Both the position numbers and the translations under genes were made by a program. DNA of 64,000 bases, taken from a virus. The notes below the pieces were generated by a model, which saw only the letters and a list, made by a program, of their open reading frames with translations, had not been told where the DNA came from and did not search any database. Positions 34,588 through 43,311 of this stretch are shown one piece after another (the first letter of the stretch is position 1; each line of letters begins with the position of its first letter). Location of the stretch: positions 1-64,000 of the IMG/VR virus record IMGVR_UViG_3300032308_002092; one strand, given 5' to 3'.

Positions 34588-35028
34588 TTGAACATATTCG
34601 TAACCAGTAACTGCCCTAAGCGCAACGCTAGGCTCCTGGACAACAAGAGGCTGGTCAAGATGGTGCTAGAGACCACCCAGCTGCTCAGCAACACCTTGTG
34701 GCACCACTATGGCTCTGGACCATACAAAACAACCCATTTAAACCATCCCTGCAGCGTGTGGTTGCGTCAGTCTGGCGGCAACTACTGGTGGACTGTTCGC
34801 CTACTGGAGGAGATGTGTGCAGAGTATACCCGAAGGTACTGCAAGGTACACAAGTGCCAAGGCTTACTGCCTATGTTTCAGTCGGCCACCGTCGATGAAC
34901 AGCCCATGACTCCTTTCGTGAATTGTACCGATTTCAAGGACTTACCCACCTTCGCTGCGTACCGTAAGGCGATGCGAACCAAGTGGGCGAACGACAAACT
35001 CCCTCCCAGATGGACTTCCCGAACCTAG
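34588..35028 (+). CDS. Conserved phage protein of unknown function
   Basis: 146 residues starting at a TTG (MNIFVTSNCPKRNARLLDNKRLVKMVLE). The pattern MNIFV...A..L.D+..VKM.LET.QLL, then THLNHPCSVWLRQS..NY.W and EYTRRYCKVHKC, is a widespread phage protein family usually annotated as hypothetical. Conserved His, Trp and Arg residues suggest an enzyme. The start follows GGGAGA. Some annotation pipelines label relatives as DNA glycosylases; I see no support for that here. Confidence 0.65.
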   Translation: MNIFVTSNCPKRNARLLDNKRLVKMVLETTQLLSNTLWHHYGSGPYKTTHLNHPCSVWLRQSGGNYWWTVRLLEEMCAEYTRRYCKVHKCQGLLPMFQSATVDEQPMTPFVNCTDFKDLPTFAAYRKAMRTKWANDKLPPRWTSRT

Positions 35029-35049
35029 TCTTCGGGTATAACTCCGTGG

Positions 35050-35055
35050 TATAAT
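35050..35055 (+). promoter_or_regulatory. Extended -10 promoter (CGTGGTATAAT)
   Basis: TGGTATAAT lies 33 bases before the ATG at 35088. A small CCCGAA...TTCGGG hairpin (35018-35036) directly upstream covers the previous stop codon. Confidence 0.6.
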
Positions 35056-35087
35056 GTCTAGTGAATACCTCACCATGGAGAAATTAA

Positions 35088-35420
35088 ATGAGGGCGTCCA
35101 ATATACTCTCTGGCGCACAGAGAACTTCCGAAGTAAGCTTGGTTTGGAAAGAGATAAACTCTGGTGGCGGAGCCAGCCAGATAGAAGTACCTAGGCACAC
35201 AGCTATTCGAGTGCGTGCGACTGCTGGCACCGCTATTTCATTGGATGGCATCCTCGCTGCCACCATGATCAATGGCGAGATCTTGGTCTTCAACTCTGGC
35301 CTTGGTGAAAACTACGGCAGGGTTAGCGACCCAAAGAACACCGTGACGCTGGCTTGGACTGGCACGTGCTTCATTCAACTGGGCATGGAGTCACAAGAGC
35401 AATGGCAGGATGATATCTAA
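35088..35420 (+). CDS. Small beta-rich head-region protein
   Basis: 110 residues with alternating hydrophobic pattern and no charged tails (IEVPRHTAIRVRATAGTAISLDG...). No family recognised. It follows an extended -10 promoter and is start/stop overlapped with the next gene (TAATG), beginning the second head operon. Confidence 0.6.
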   Translation: MRASNILSGAQRTSEVSLVWKEINSGGGASQIEVPRHTAIRVRATAGTAISLDGILAATMINGEILVFNSGLGENYGRVSDPKNTVTLAWTGTCFIQLGMESQEQWQDDI

Positions 35421-36433
35421 TGTCTAAGGCAATTAGGGAGCTGCTGCTCCGCAAGACAGACAACCCAAACCTCCGCTTCTTGATCCAGTCTGCGTCCGAT
35501 AAAGCCATCCAAGACATGGTTGTCGAGTCACTGGAGAAGATGGCGTCTTACGCAGGTAAGAAGGCCATCAAGATGAACGCGGCCGTCAGGGACTTCCTAA
35601 ACAACTCCCTAGCAGAGACACAAGCAGGCGAGCCGAGTCCTATGGAGCATCTCCGAGACGCACTTGGTCATCACGCTTCCCACTACACTGCGGCTAGGCA
35701 AAACGGCAACCAAGCGCTTGCCGATGAGCACGCGAAGCAGTTCCTCAAGCTGGGCCACCTAGCCCACAAGTTAGACTCTGGCTCTAAGACTATTGCTAAC
35801 TTCGAGCACCACGATGACATGGACTACAAGATCGGCATGCTGGATGCTGCCAAGTTCGATGCGCCCGACCTTCAGGCGTGGCAAGCTACTAGTCCACAAC
35901 ACTTCGCGAACCGCCACAAATCCTCTGGAGTTGATCTCCCTGGCTGGCGCGCATACCAAAAGCAAGACGGCGTTCGCAGCCGAGGCGACGGCGTCAACGA
36001 GCCCAACAAGTTCAGCTTCGCTTGGCTCGCGAACAACCCTCACCCAGACCACAAAGATATCGGTAAGCACATGATGATGGGTCACGACGAGTCTGGCTAC
36101 CCCATGGAGCAAGTACAAGTCAACGGCAAGCATATCCCAGTGGGTGTCGTAGAGTACAACCCTAAAGATTTTAAGCCTAACCCAAATGGCTCTGGCGATA
36201 AAGTTCACTCGCCACATCCATTTGATTACCATCCGATAGTCCAGCACTTCGATGAGTCGCCAGAAGAGCACGCACCTAAGGCAGAGCAGTACAAGAACAA
36301 GCTCGCTCTGTTCCACGGCGGATCACACGGTCTAGCCCTAGCAACTAAAGGCGCGGAACTCGCTCAACCAGACCACGGCAAAGAACCTGGACTAGTGGTG
36401 CATCCTAAGGTGAAGGTAGAGAACAATGCCTAA
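35420..36433 (+). CDS. Head-region protein of unknown function
   Basis: 337 residues. The N-terminal ~70 are helical. A His-rich middle (MEHLRDALGHHASHYTAAR...LGHLAHKL) and a His/Pro/Asn-rich C-terminus follow. Abundant histidine and low hydrophobicity suggest an internal or DNA-associated virion protein. No domain recognised. The start overlaps the upstream stop by one base. Confidence 0.6.
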   Translation: MSKAIRELLLRKTDNPNLRFLIQSASDKAIQDMVVESLEKMASYAGKKAIKMNAAVRDFLNNSLAETQAGEPSPMEHLRDALGHHASHYTAARQNGNQALADEHAKQFLKLGHLAHKLDSGSKTIANFEHHDDMDYKIGMLDAAKFDAPDLQAWQATSPQHFANRHKSSGVDLPGWRAYQKQDGVRSRGDGVNEPNKFSFAWLANNPHPDHKDIGKHMMMGHDESGYPMEQVQVNGKHIPVGVVEYNPKDFKPNPNGSGDKVHSPHPFDYHPIVQHFDESPEEHAPKAEQYKNKLALFHGGSHGLALATKGAELAQPDHGKEPGLVVHPKVKVENNA

Positions 36434-38984
36434 GGGAGTAATCAAGACCAAGTCGCAAGAGAAGAAGTGGGACAAGGCCAAGGAAGCAGCTGCCGACCAA
36501 GGTAAGTCACAGCGCTGGCCGTTAATCATGCACATTTTCAAACAAATGGGCGGTCTCAACAAAGAAGACAACGACCGCAACGCCAAGATCGAGGCGGCAC
36601 TAGCGGCACAGGGTCGTAAGACTACTATCCCACAGGAAGCCCACGACGTTTTACACTCTTGGTGGTCCACAAATAAAGATCAAGTGCTCTCACCTGAGAT
36701 GAAGCAGCGAATGGCTGACATCAAGGCTCCAAAAGAGAAAAGAGCACAGTTCAAGATCGTCAAGTCCAAGCAAGAAATTCTAGATCTCCAGAAGTCACTA
36801 GAGTACCTCAAGACAGCTGTGTCCTCTGATCTGTTCAAGGCAAAGTCTACGAGACCAGAGTGGTCGCCGTCTAGGCAATATTCGGCCCAAGACACGGCAG
36901 CCATGCAACCACACCTCGACGCGGGTCACTCGCTACAGGAAGCTGCACACCTATCTGGGGTAGATCCGACTAGGTCTGGCCACTCGCACCAAGTGTCCGA
37001 GCTCTCCCCAGCGATGATGCAGCGTGCCAAAGCAGCTGCGCTAGACTGGGTCTCCAAGACGAAGCAACGTGAGGCACTCGAAGCCAAACCAGAGCACAAC
37101 CCAGAGAAGTTCGTATCCGGTAAGGCAGCAGAGATAGGACAGTCAGCTTCTGCAGCGGCTAAGTCGTACGCCGACTCGCTCAAGGAGCACAAAGCCTCTA
37201 TCTCACACATGCCTCCAGATGAGCAACTGAAGTCTATCCAGAAATTCAAGTCAGACTGGCACGCTTCCCCAGCGGCTAAAATGGCACACGTAGATGCAGC
37301 TAAGTCCCACGCTGATTTCACCTCGCAGGCTAAGGAAGCTAGATCTAAGGAACTGTACGAGCAGAGGAAGAACATCCTCATGGGTGGTCAAGGCCTTGAC
37401 TCACCCATGTCGACCCATACCGACTCAGCTATGGACCGCGACGAAGATGTCTTGTCGCAAGAAGACCTAGAGGATATCCATGGTGGCGACAGTCATCTGG
37501 GAAAAACTAGGCCCAACATCGAATTTGCAGATATTTTAGAAAAGATTTCTAAAAAGCAAAGCATGCAGATGTTGGGCAACGATCCTAAGGCCAAAGAGAT
37601 TGCCGACTTCATCTCAGATAAAAAACTACGAGACGATACGGGAAACTGGCTTATTCGTAACTATAGAAAAGATCCCAGTATTTGGAACGATGAAAATAAG
37701 AAAGCGATAGAACATTTTTCTGGTATGGGCCATGCAGATGAGGTAAATAAGGTTAGGTTTAGCAAAGACCACGACTTCAACTCAGGCATACAGATGTGGA
37801 AAGATGCAGAGAAGAAGTACCAAGATAAACATGCTGAATCAGGTCACCTTATAGAGCCGGACAGCAACACTAAAAAGATAGTTGATCTCGGCAACGGTTG
37901 GGGTTGGCACGACCTTGGTAAGGGCTCTTGTAGCAAAGAGGCTAAGGCCATGGGTCACTGTGGCAATGAGCCATCTGAAGTTGAGGGTGATCGAGTACTG
38001 TCGCTTAGGCACGACAAGAAGATAGGCGATAAAACTTATCATGAGCCACATCTTACCTTTATTGAAAATGGCGGCACCTTAGGTGAGATGAAAGGTAGGG
38101 CAAATGAGAAACCAAACCCAAGGTATCACCAAGCTATAGCAGAGTTACTCAAGAACCCAAGGATACATACCCTGATGGGTGGCGGTTATGCAGAAGAAAG
38201 CAACTTTGGCCTAAAAGACATGGATCCAAAGTTGGTCCAAGAGATAAAAGCTAAGAACCCTAGTTTAGAAGAAGGTATTACTAAAGAAAATATAGATAAA
38301 ATGCCCAAAAAATACATCGAGAATGTGTTGCAATCCCCACATGCCACTCTAGCTCATGTGGATAAAGCTATGAACGATGAAAATGACTATGTTAGAGCAG
38401 CAGCTGTGCGCTCACCACTCGCTACTTCAGCTCATGTAGATAAAGCTATGAACGATAAAGATTGGGGTGTTAGATTCGCTGCTCTAGAGTCCCCTCATGC
38501 TACTGCAGCTCACGTAGATAAAGCCATGAATGATGATCACGAGAATGTCAGATTGGCCGCACTTAGATCGCCTCATTTCACCTCAGCTCACGTGGATAAG
38601 GCTATGGATGATGAGAGCCCTGATGTTAGAGGTACCGCAGTGAGATCCCCACATGTTACTCCAGCTCACGTAGATAAAGCTATGGATGATGAACATTGGT
38701 ATGTCAGAGAAGCAGCATTTAGCTCTCAACACGCCACTCCAGCCCACATAGATAAAGCCATTAACGATAAGAGTTACGATGTTACAGCTGCTGCACTTAA
38801 TCATAATGCAACTACCCAAGCTCACATAGATAAAGCCATGAATCACAAGGACCCTGATATTAGAGCGCTGGCGGTAAATTCTCGCCATGCTACTCCAGCC
38901 CACATAGATAAGGCTATGAACGATAAAGACCCTGGCGTAAGGGAAATTGCTAGAGAAGTAAAACAAGGAAGGATGGCTCAATAA
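36426..38984 (+). CDS. Large head-region protein: PcfJ-like segment plus eight 26-residue repeats
   Basis: 852 residues. The N-terminal ~40 (KTKSQEKKWDKAKEAA...WPLIMHIFKQMGG) is a short module seen in phage virion proteins. About 70-350 is helical with many Ala/Ser/Lys. Around 478-565, NGWGWHDLGKG...MGHCGNEP...VLSLRH...KGRANEKP resembles the PcfJ-like 'MxHC' domain. Residues 637-844 are eight 26-residue repeats of the form SPHATxAHVDKAMNDxxxxVRxAA, a leucine-rich-variant/HEAT-like solenoid. Function unknown; probably carried in, or tied to assembly of, the head. Confidence 0.65.
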   Translation: MPKGVIKTKSQEKKWDKAKEAAADQGKSQRWPLIMHIFKQMGGLNKEDNDRNAKIEAALAAQGRKTTIPQEAHDVLHSWWSTNKDQVLSPEMKQRMADIKAPKEKRAQFKIVKSKQEILDLQKSLEYLKTAVSSDLFKAKSTRPEWSPSRQYSAQDTAAMQPHLDAGHSLQEAAHLSGVDPTRSGHSHQVSELSPAMMQRAKAAALDWVSKTKQREALEAKPEHNPEKFVSGKAAEIGQSASAAAKSYADSLKEHKASISHMPPDEQLKSIQKFKSDWHASPAAKMAHVDAAKSHADFTSQAKEARSKELYEQRKNILMGGQGLDSPMSTHTDSAMDRDEDVLSQEDLEDIHGGDSHLGKTRPNIEFADILEKISKKQSMQMLGNDPKAKEIADFISDKKLRDDTGNWLIRNYRKDPSIWNDENKKAIEHFSGMGHADEVNKVRFSKDHDFNSGIQMWKDAEKKYQDKHAESGHLIEPDSNTKKIVDLGNGWGWHDLGKGSCSKEAKAMGHCGNEPSEVEGDRVLSLRHDKKIGDKTYHEPHLTFIENGGTLGEMKGRANEKPNPRYHQAIAELLKNPRIHTLMGGGYAEESNFGLKDMDPKLVQEIKAKNPSLEEGITKENIDKMPKKYIENVLQSPHATLAHVDKAMNDENDYVRAAAVRSPLATSAHVDKAMNDKDWGVRFAALESPHATAAHVDKAMNDDHENVRLAALRSPHFTSAHVDKAMDDESPDVRGTAVRSPHVTPAHVDKAMDDEHWYVREAAFSSQHATPAHIDKAINDKSYDVTAAALNHNATTQAHIDKAMNHKDPDIRALAVNSRHATPAHIDKAMNDKDPGVREIAREVKQGRMAQ
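38334..38957 (+). repeat. Eight tandem 78-bp repeats in coding sequence
   Basis: Eight units of exactly 78 bases with no insertions or deletions encode the 26-residue solenoid repeats. Units share AHVDKAMND or AHIDKAMND and VR cores and differ elsewhere. Units 1-5 carry AHV and units 6-8 carry AHI, so the array appears to have grown from both ends or by block duplication. Confidence 0.85.
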
Positions 38985-39649
38985 TGGCCGATGATCACAA
39001 GAAAGTCCTAGACTACATCCTCGCCTCCCACTCACCTACGATTGGCGGGACCATACATCGTATGCGCGAGAAGTACCCCCATCTGAAAGACCAGGATCCG
39101 GGTGATCTCTACGAAGCTGCGACCAACGCGGCCATGACCGCTATCCACGGCCACGACCCAGACCGCGGCGCTAAGCTGTCGACCTACATGAGTCAGAAGA
39201 TCGCCAACGCCTTGCTTCAGCGCTTTCAACCTAGAGACGTAGCTGCAACCGACAGGGCAATGGCATCTGCAACTAGACCCGCGCAACAGCGTGACGTCGA
39301 CAGCGTAAGATCCACTGCGCCTTCTGCCTCCCGCGGCGAGATCGAGTCTGCTGGCGGTTCGGTGTCAGAAGACGGAGCTACCTCGGGTGTCTCAATCATA
39401 CGTAATACGGCAGCTGACTTTGCGGCTAGGAATCCCCACATACGGGCAGAGCTAGAGCGCAAGACAAAGAACTACGAGGCACAGCAAGCGAAGAAGCAGC
39501 CAGTGGTGCAAGAAGCGCCACCAGAGCTGCCCAAGCCTAAACCAGAGCAGCCGAAGATGATCGTCCGCAGGAAGCAAGTAGAGTCTTCACTGCAGCCAGA
39601 GCACCTAGATAGAATGAAGCGAATCGATGGGAAGAAGGTAACAGAGTAA
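38984..39649 (+). CDS. Head-region protein with sigma-region-2-like N-terminus
   Basis: 221 residues. Residues 38-80 (PGDLYEAATNAAMTAIHGHDPDRGAKLSTYMSQKI...) match sigma70 region 2.1-2.2, with DL near the start and FDPxRGxxFSTY replaced by HDPDRGAKLSTY. There is no region 4. The rest is a Pro/Glu/Ser-rich disordered stretch. A KMIVRRK motif near the C-terminus also occurs in the product of 41432 (GMIVRRK). It could be a virion-carried regulator or a domain reused structurally. Confidence 0.6.
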   Translation: MADDHKKVLDYILASHSPTIGGTIHRMREKYPHLKDQDPGDLYEAATNAAMTAIHGHDPDRGAKLSTYMSQKIANALLQRFQPRDVAATDRAMASATRPAQQRDVDSVRSTAPSASRGEIESAGGSVSEDGATSGVSIIRNTAADFAARNPHIRAELERKTKNYEAQQAKKQPVVQEAPPELPKPKPEQPKMIVRRKQVESSLQPEHLDRMKRIDGKKVTE

Positions 39650-40470
39650 TGTCAAAGACCAATACACCAGATATCCCAATATACCCATTTCAAGCAACTG
39701 AGCTCGACAACTCGGTCGATCGCTATGGCGAGATACCCACAGTACAGACCATGAGAGATGTCTATTTGTTTGGCGTACCCCTCAAGTCCTCACTCACCGG
39801 ACAAGAAGTCAACGACACGATGATACAGACTTTCATCAATGCTGCTATTGGGCAACTCGAGATGGATCTGAATATCACCATCACGCCAACTACTTTCGAT
39901 GAGCGCCACGACTGGATTAGGCAGCAGTGGACCCACTCGTTTGGATGGCTGAAGCCAAACCACAGACCTATCATCAACGTGTCTGAGATGTCAATCGTGT
40001 TTTCGAATGACGAGCAGCGCTCAGTAACATTTCCCAATGAATTCATCTATGTTAACTCGCAAGATGCCGCGATACAGGTAGTCCCAGCGATCGGTACGTC
40101 AATGCAAGGCTTCCTAGTCTCAGTGTTCGCTGGTTCCCAGATGTGGGCACTATACAGTCAAAACCTAGGTTCGTTCCCCGGAGCAATTAGAGTTGTGTAT
40201 AAGGCGGGCTTCGAGAAGGACAAAATTCCATACATGATCTCCTCACTTATTGGGTTGATCGCTTCGTATAAACTACTTACGAACATAGGTCCGTTGATCT
40301 TCCCATTTGGGTCGTACTCGATAGGCGCAGACGGCTTGTCACAGTCGATCTCAAGCCCGGGTCCGCAGTTCTTGGCACAAAGGATCAACGACCTAAAAGA
40401 TCAGATAGAGCAAGAGATGCAGATAGCAAGACACTACTTCCTGGCTTCGCCACAGATAGATTGGTTGTAA
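39649..40470 (+). CDS. Head-tail connector or neck protein
   Basis: 273 residues. The fold pattern (TFINAAIGQLEMDLNITITP..., IRVVYKAGFE..., IPYMISSLIGLIASYKLL, then GADGLSQSISSPGPQFLAQRINDLKDQIEQEM) matches head-completion/neck proteins of large tailed phages. There the helical C-terminus follows a GADGLSQS motif. The location after portal, capsid and head proteins supports this. Start/stop overlap (AATG) with the upstream gene. Confidence 0.65.
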   Translation: MSKTNTPDIPIYPFQATELDNSVDRYGEIPTVQTMRDVYLFGVPLKSSLTGQEVNDTMIQTFINAAIGQLEMDLNITITPTTFDERHDWIRQQWTHSFGWLKPNHRPIINVSEMSIVFSNDEQRSVTFPNEFIYVNSQDAAIQVVPAIGTSMQGFLVSVFAGSQMWALYSQNLGSFPGAIRVVYKAGFEKDKIPYMISSLIGLIASYKLLTNIGPLIFPFGSYSIGADGLSQSISSPGPQFLAQRINDLKDQIEQEMQIARHYFLASPQIDWL

Positions 40471-40472
40471 CA

Positions 40473-41435
40473 ATGAAGATAAAAGCACTACACAAAGGCA
40501 AGTGGCACGACGTCAAAGATATCACCAAGTGTGACGATGGCGTAGAGTATCAACTAGAGGGTATCAACGGCAAGACCTATGCCAAGGACATCAAGGACCT
40601 TGACCTAGATAAAGGTGAAGTCACTAACCCAGATGGGTCAGTAACTCGTTTCCCCGGCAAGGAGCAGCTTAAGAAGCCCTTGGCTAAGGGTATAAATCTA
40701 ATGGACAAATGGGCATTACTGAAGGCTCGTCTCAACCACAAGAACGCCTTCCAAGACATGGATATATTTACCGATGATGACGAAGAAGCCGATGACGACC
40801 GAGCTGACGGTTCCACAGACGCTGATAGCGCTGGAAGCATACCGGGAGGACCTGGAGGCCAAGAACGAGCTGGATACGACCAAGATCCTAATTCGCCTGG
40901 AGGTGATCAGGCAGGAGTTCCGCAGGAAGATCCACGTGGACTCCTACGAGATGATGGACGGGGAGGAGCTGATCAGGAAGCAGATCGACCGGTCCAGGAT
41001 AATGAAGGACTTCAGCAACCTGATGCCGCCTCAGAGGAAGGCCCTGGTGAACCTACTGATAACGCTGAACAGTCTGGAGATCTTCCGCCACTAGAAGGTG
41101 AAGAACTACAAGAAGCCTTGAAAGAGATCGGCTACTCTGACACCGAGATAGCATACATCCTACACGGCCATTCGCCTGCGATTCCCTCACCTGAGGAGCT
41201 TAAGGCGCAGCAATCACAGCAGAACATGTCTCAAGACCAAGAGGGTCACCACCTCACACTAGACCAACGCACTGAGGAACACGACGTAGACCTAGATCAC
41301 AAGAAGAAGATGCACGAGCTAGAGCTAGAGTACGCTAAGCGTGAGAAAGAGCTTAAACTGAAGCATCTGGAAGAGGAACTAGCCATAAGGCGCGATAAGA
41401 TGAAGAGTAAGGATTCTTCTGGAGGTGCTAAGTGA
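40473..41435 (+). CDS. Head-region protein with a low-complexity centre overlapping a nested gene
   Basis: 320 residues from ATG 40473. The N-terminal ~100 (MKIKALHKGKWHDVKDI...) look folded. The C-terminal ~110 are helical and include GYSDTEIAYILHGHSPAIPSPEEL, a stretch common in phage head proteins, then a long charged coiled coil. The centre (about 110-210) is Gly/Pro/Asp/Gln low complexity. It coincides with a well-formed reading frame shifted by one base at 40774-41094. The centre probably owes its composition to that overlap. Confidence 0.6.
   Translation: MKIKALHKGKWHDVKDITKCDDGVEYQLEGINGKTYAKDIKDLDLDKGEVTNPDGSVTRFPGKEQLKKPLAKGINLMDKWALLKARLNHKNAFQDMDIFTDDDEEADDDRADGSTDADSAGSIPGGPGGQERAGYDQDPNSPGGDQAGVPQEDPRGLLRDDGRGGADQEADRPVQDNEGLQQPDAASEEGPGEPTDNAEQSGDLPPLEGEELQEALKEIGYSDTEIAYILHGHSPAIPSPEELKAQQSQQNMSQDQEGHHLTLDQRTEEHDVDLDHKKKMHELELEYAKREKELKLKHLEEELAIRRDKMKSKDSSGGAK
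40774..41094 (+). CDS. Nested out-of-frame gene, candidate overprinted protein
   Basis: 106 residues (or 100 from ATG 40792) entirely inside the 40473 gene, in the +1 frame. The product is helical with a normal mix of residues (LTVPQTLIALEAYREDLEAK...). Its codons favour G/C at third positions (ctg, gag, atc, aag), unlike the neighbours, which use many cta, tct and aga codons. No strong ribosome binding site. A GGGTATAAATC box lies 76 bases upstream at 40688-40698. Either dual coding or an inserted foreign segment. Confidence 0.5.
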   Translation: MMTKKPMTTELTVPQTLIALEAYREDLEAKNELDTTKILIRLEVIRQEFRRKIHVDSYEMMDGEELIRKQIDRSRIMKDFSNLMPPQRKALVNLLITLNSLEIFRH

Positions 41436-42652
41436 GCGAAGAGATCAAGAAATCTAAGAACGGCCAATGGGTGCTAGAGAAATCCTACTCCGACGAGGAA
41501 AGAAAGAGAAGAAACCGCGCTAGGTTCTTTGCGTCGCAAGCAGAAGAGATGAAGCAGCAGAAAGAAGAAGACAAAGAGGCTGACAGAAAAGCAAACTTGT
41601 CTAATCCGTTTACGGGTCGTATCGACTCATTCAAGCCTGAAGATCCAAAAGCCGATTGGAAGAGCCGAATAGAAGATATCAGCAACAACCCTCTCTCAAC
41701 CAAGCCGGGCGTGGACTCCTCTAGTATGCAGCTGTCCCCTCAAGTTGCTTTTCAGCAAAAGAAAAAAGCCATGGCTCAAGCAGAGGCTAATACCAAGGCT
41801 GTTCAAGATGCGAATCACCAAAAGCACATGGGTGAGATACTAGCGGGCAGGAAGCAGCCAGTGACCATGTGGGAGAAAGCCGCTCTAGTTGCGCACATGA
41901 AGCAAAAACACGCAGAGATGTCTGCACCAAAGTCGAGTCCACAGTCGGTTAAGTCAGGCTCGCAACCAGTAAAGCCTAGTGGCATGATAGTAAGAAGAAA
42001 AGAAGACATGAATAAATCAGACATGAGTAAAGCAGACTACGAGATGGATATGTCAAACCTCATCGAGCTACTACATCATATCAAAGAGCTAAAGGCCAAC
42101 CTACAAGAAGGCGATGAGCTCCCAGACTGGGTCTCAGCTAAGTTGACCCTTGCTACCGACTACCTCTCCCGCATTGCTCACTATGTCGACGGCAAGAAGG
42201 AGATGGATAGCCCGCTCAACAAGATCGCACAGCTAGAGAAAGCACTCAAGGACCTCAAGAAAGAAGATGCTTACTGGCAGAACAAGAAGCCAGTGAACCA
42301 GATCGACCGCGAGAACCAGAAGGCGGTACAGCAGTATCGCCAACAAAAGATGGGTGTTGGTCAAGGCTCTGGACCAGATGTCCAAGTAGGCTCTGCACCT
42401 AGACTTACAGGTGTAGCTAAAGAGTACCAAATGGGTACTACTAAATCCAATAAGCCCATCATGTCGTGGCCAGAGCATGTAGCTCACAATGACTTTAATG
42501 AGGCAGATCACGGCGAAGCTTTCGCTGCACACAAGAAAATTAGGGACGAGCTACGCGCTGACCGAGGTGCTAATCCTAAGTTGGCAGATCACCACCACAA
42601 CGCTGCCGAGTATCACTCCAAGATGCAAGCGAAGCTGAGGTCTGGTAGATGA
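41432..42652 (+). CDS. Head-region protein with N-terminal NGQW motif
   Basis: 406 residues from a GTG overlapping the previous stop. It begins MSEEIKKSKNGQWVLEKSY, then a long Lys/Glu/Gln-rich helical region. A GMIVRRKEDMNKS motif near 186 is also found in the 38984 product. About 200-270 is helical (YEMDMSNLIELLHHIKELKANL), and the C-terminus has His-rich HKKIRDELRAD...HHHNAAEYHSKM. No family recognised. Probably a virion-associated protein. Confidence 0.6.
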   Translation: MSEEIKKSKNGQWVLEKSYSDEERKRRNRARFFASQAEEMKQQKEEDKEADRKANLSNPFTGRIDSFKPEDPKADWKSRIEDISNNPLSTKPGVDSSSMQLSPQVAFQQKKKAMAQAEANTKAVQDANHQKHMGEILAGRKQPVTMWEKAALVAHMKQKHAEMSAPKSSPQSVKSGSQPVKPSGMIVRRKEDMNKSDMSKADYEMDMSNLIELLHHIKELKANLQEGDELPDWVSAKLTLATDYLSRIAHYVDGKKEMDSPLNKIAQLEKALKDLKKEDAYWQNKKPVNQIDRENQKAVQQYRQQKMGVGQGSGPDVQVGSAPRLTGVAKEYQMGTTKSNKPIMSWPEHVAHNDFNEADHGEAFAAHKKIRDELRADRGANPKLADHHHNAAEYHSKMQAKLRSGR

Positions 42653-43311
42653 GCAGATGCTGGGAAGGATACAAGCCCACTCCGGGTAAGAAGCCTTACT
42701 CAGAAGGCTCTTGCATAGAGAAGACAGACTTCGAGCCCGACAGCCAATATGTAAAAGTGTCGGGTCACGATGGGTGGCATAAAATTCTAGATATTAAAGA
42801 CACCAACATCCCAGCGCACAAGCCTGGCGGCGGCAACAACTATACGGTGCAGTGCGTTAAAACAGGCAAAAAGCAAGTAGTGCATCAGTCTAAGGTTTCT
42901 TCTCATTCTTTTGGCGACGACATAGAAGAGCTGAGTAAGTCTGCTGTTGTTTGTTTTTACAGTGATGGATCCGTAGACTACGTTGCAGCTCATGATTTTA
43001 GCGAAGCAGCTGAGTCAGCGTTAATTAAACACCTAGAGTCACTAGGTTACACTGAAGACCTATCTAAGGGTCTCAAAGCAGAGCACAAGTCATCTAAGGG
43101 CGGCATGACTGCTGCTGGTGTTGCGGCTTATCGTCGCGAGAACCCAGGCTCTAAGCTTCAAACTGCGGTTGGAGAGAAGAACCCAACTGGTAAGCGAGCA
43201 AAGCGCAGACGTTCGTTCTGTGCAAGGATGTCTGGTAACGATGGCCCTATGAAGGATGACAAGGGTAGACCAACTAGGAAGGCTCTGGCGCTCAGAAGAT
43301 GGAGATGCTGA
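42649..43311 (+). CDS. Head-region protein with DUF6321-like C-terminus
   Basis: 220 residues. It starts MSRCWEGYKPTPGKKPYSEGSC, a small Cys-containing module common in phages. The C-terminal ~75 (MTAAGVAAYRRENPGSKLQTAV...KRAKRRRSFCARMSGNDGPMKDDKGRPTRKALALRRWRC) match a conserved virion-associated domain, DUF6321-like as I recall the family. It is strongly basic with conserved Cys. ATGA overlap with the upstream gene. Molecular function unknown; may bind DNA inside the head. Confidence 0.65.
   Translation: MSRCWEGYKPTPGKKPYSEGSCIEKTDFEPDSQYVKVSGHDGWHKILDIKDTNIPAHKPGGGNNYTVQCVKTGKKQVVHQSKVSSHSFGDDIEELSKSAVVCFYSDGSVDYVAAHDFSEAAESALIKHLESLGYTEDLSKGLKAEHKSSKGGMTAAGVAAYRRENPGSKLQTAVGEKNPTGKRAKRRRSFCARMSGNDGPMKDDKGRPTRKALALRRWRC

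Noticed and set aside
34588-35028. Pyrimidine-dimer glycosylase label for the MNIFV-family protein
   Set aside because: The sequence does not resemble T4 DenV; only the conserved unknown family pattern is visible.
35018-35036. CCCGAA...TTCGGG hairpin as a terminator
   Set aside because: Only 6 bp with no T run after it, and it overlaps the stop codon of the upstream gene.
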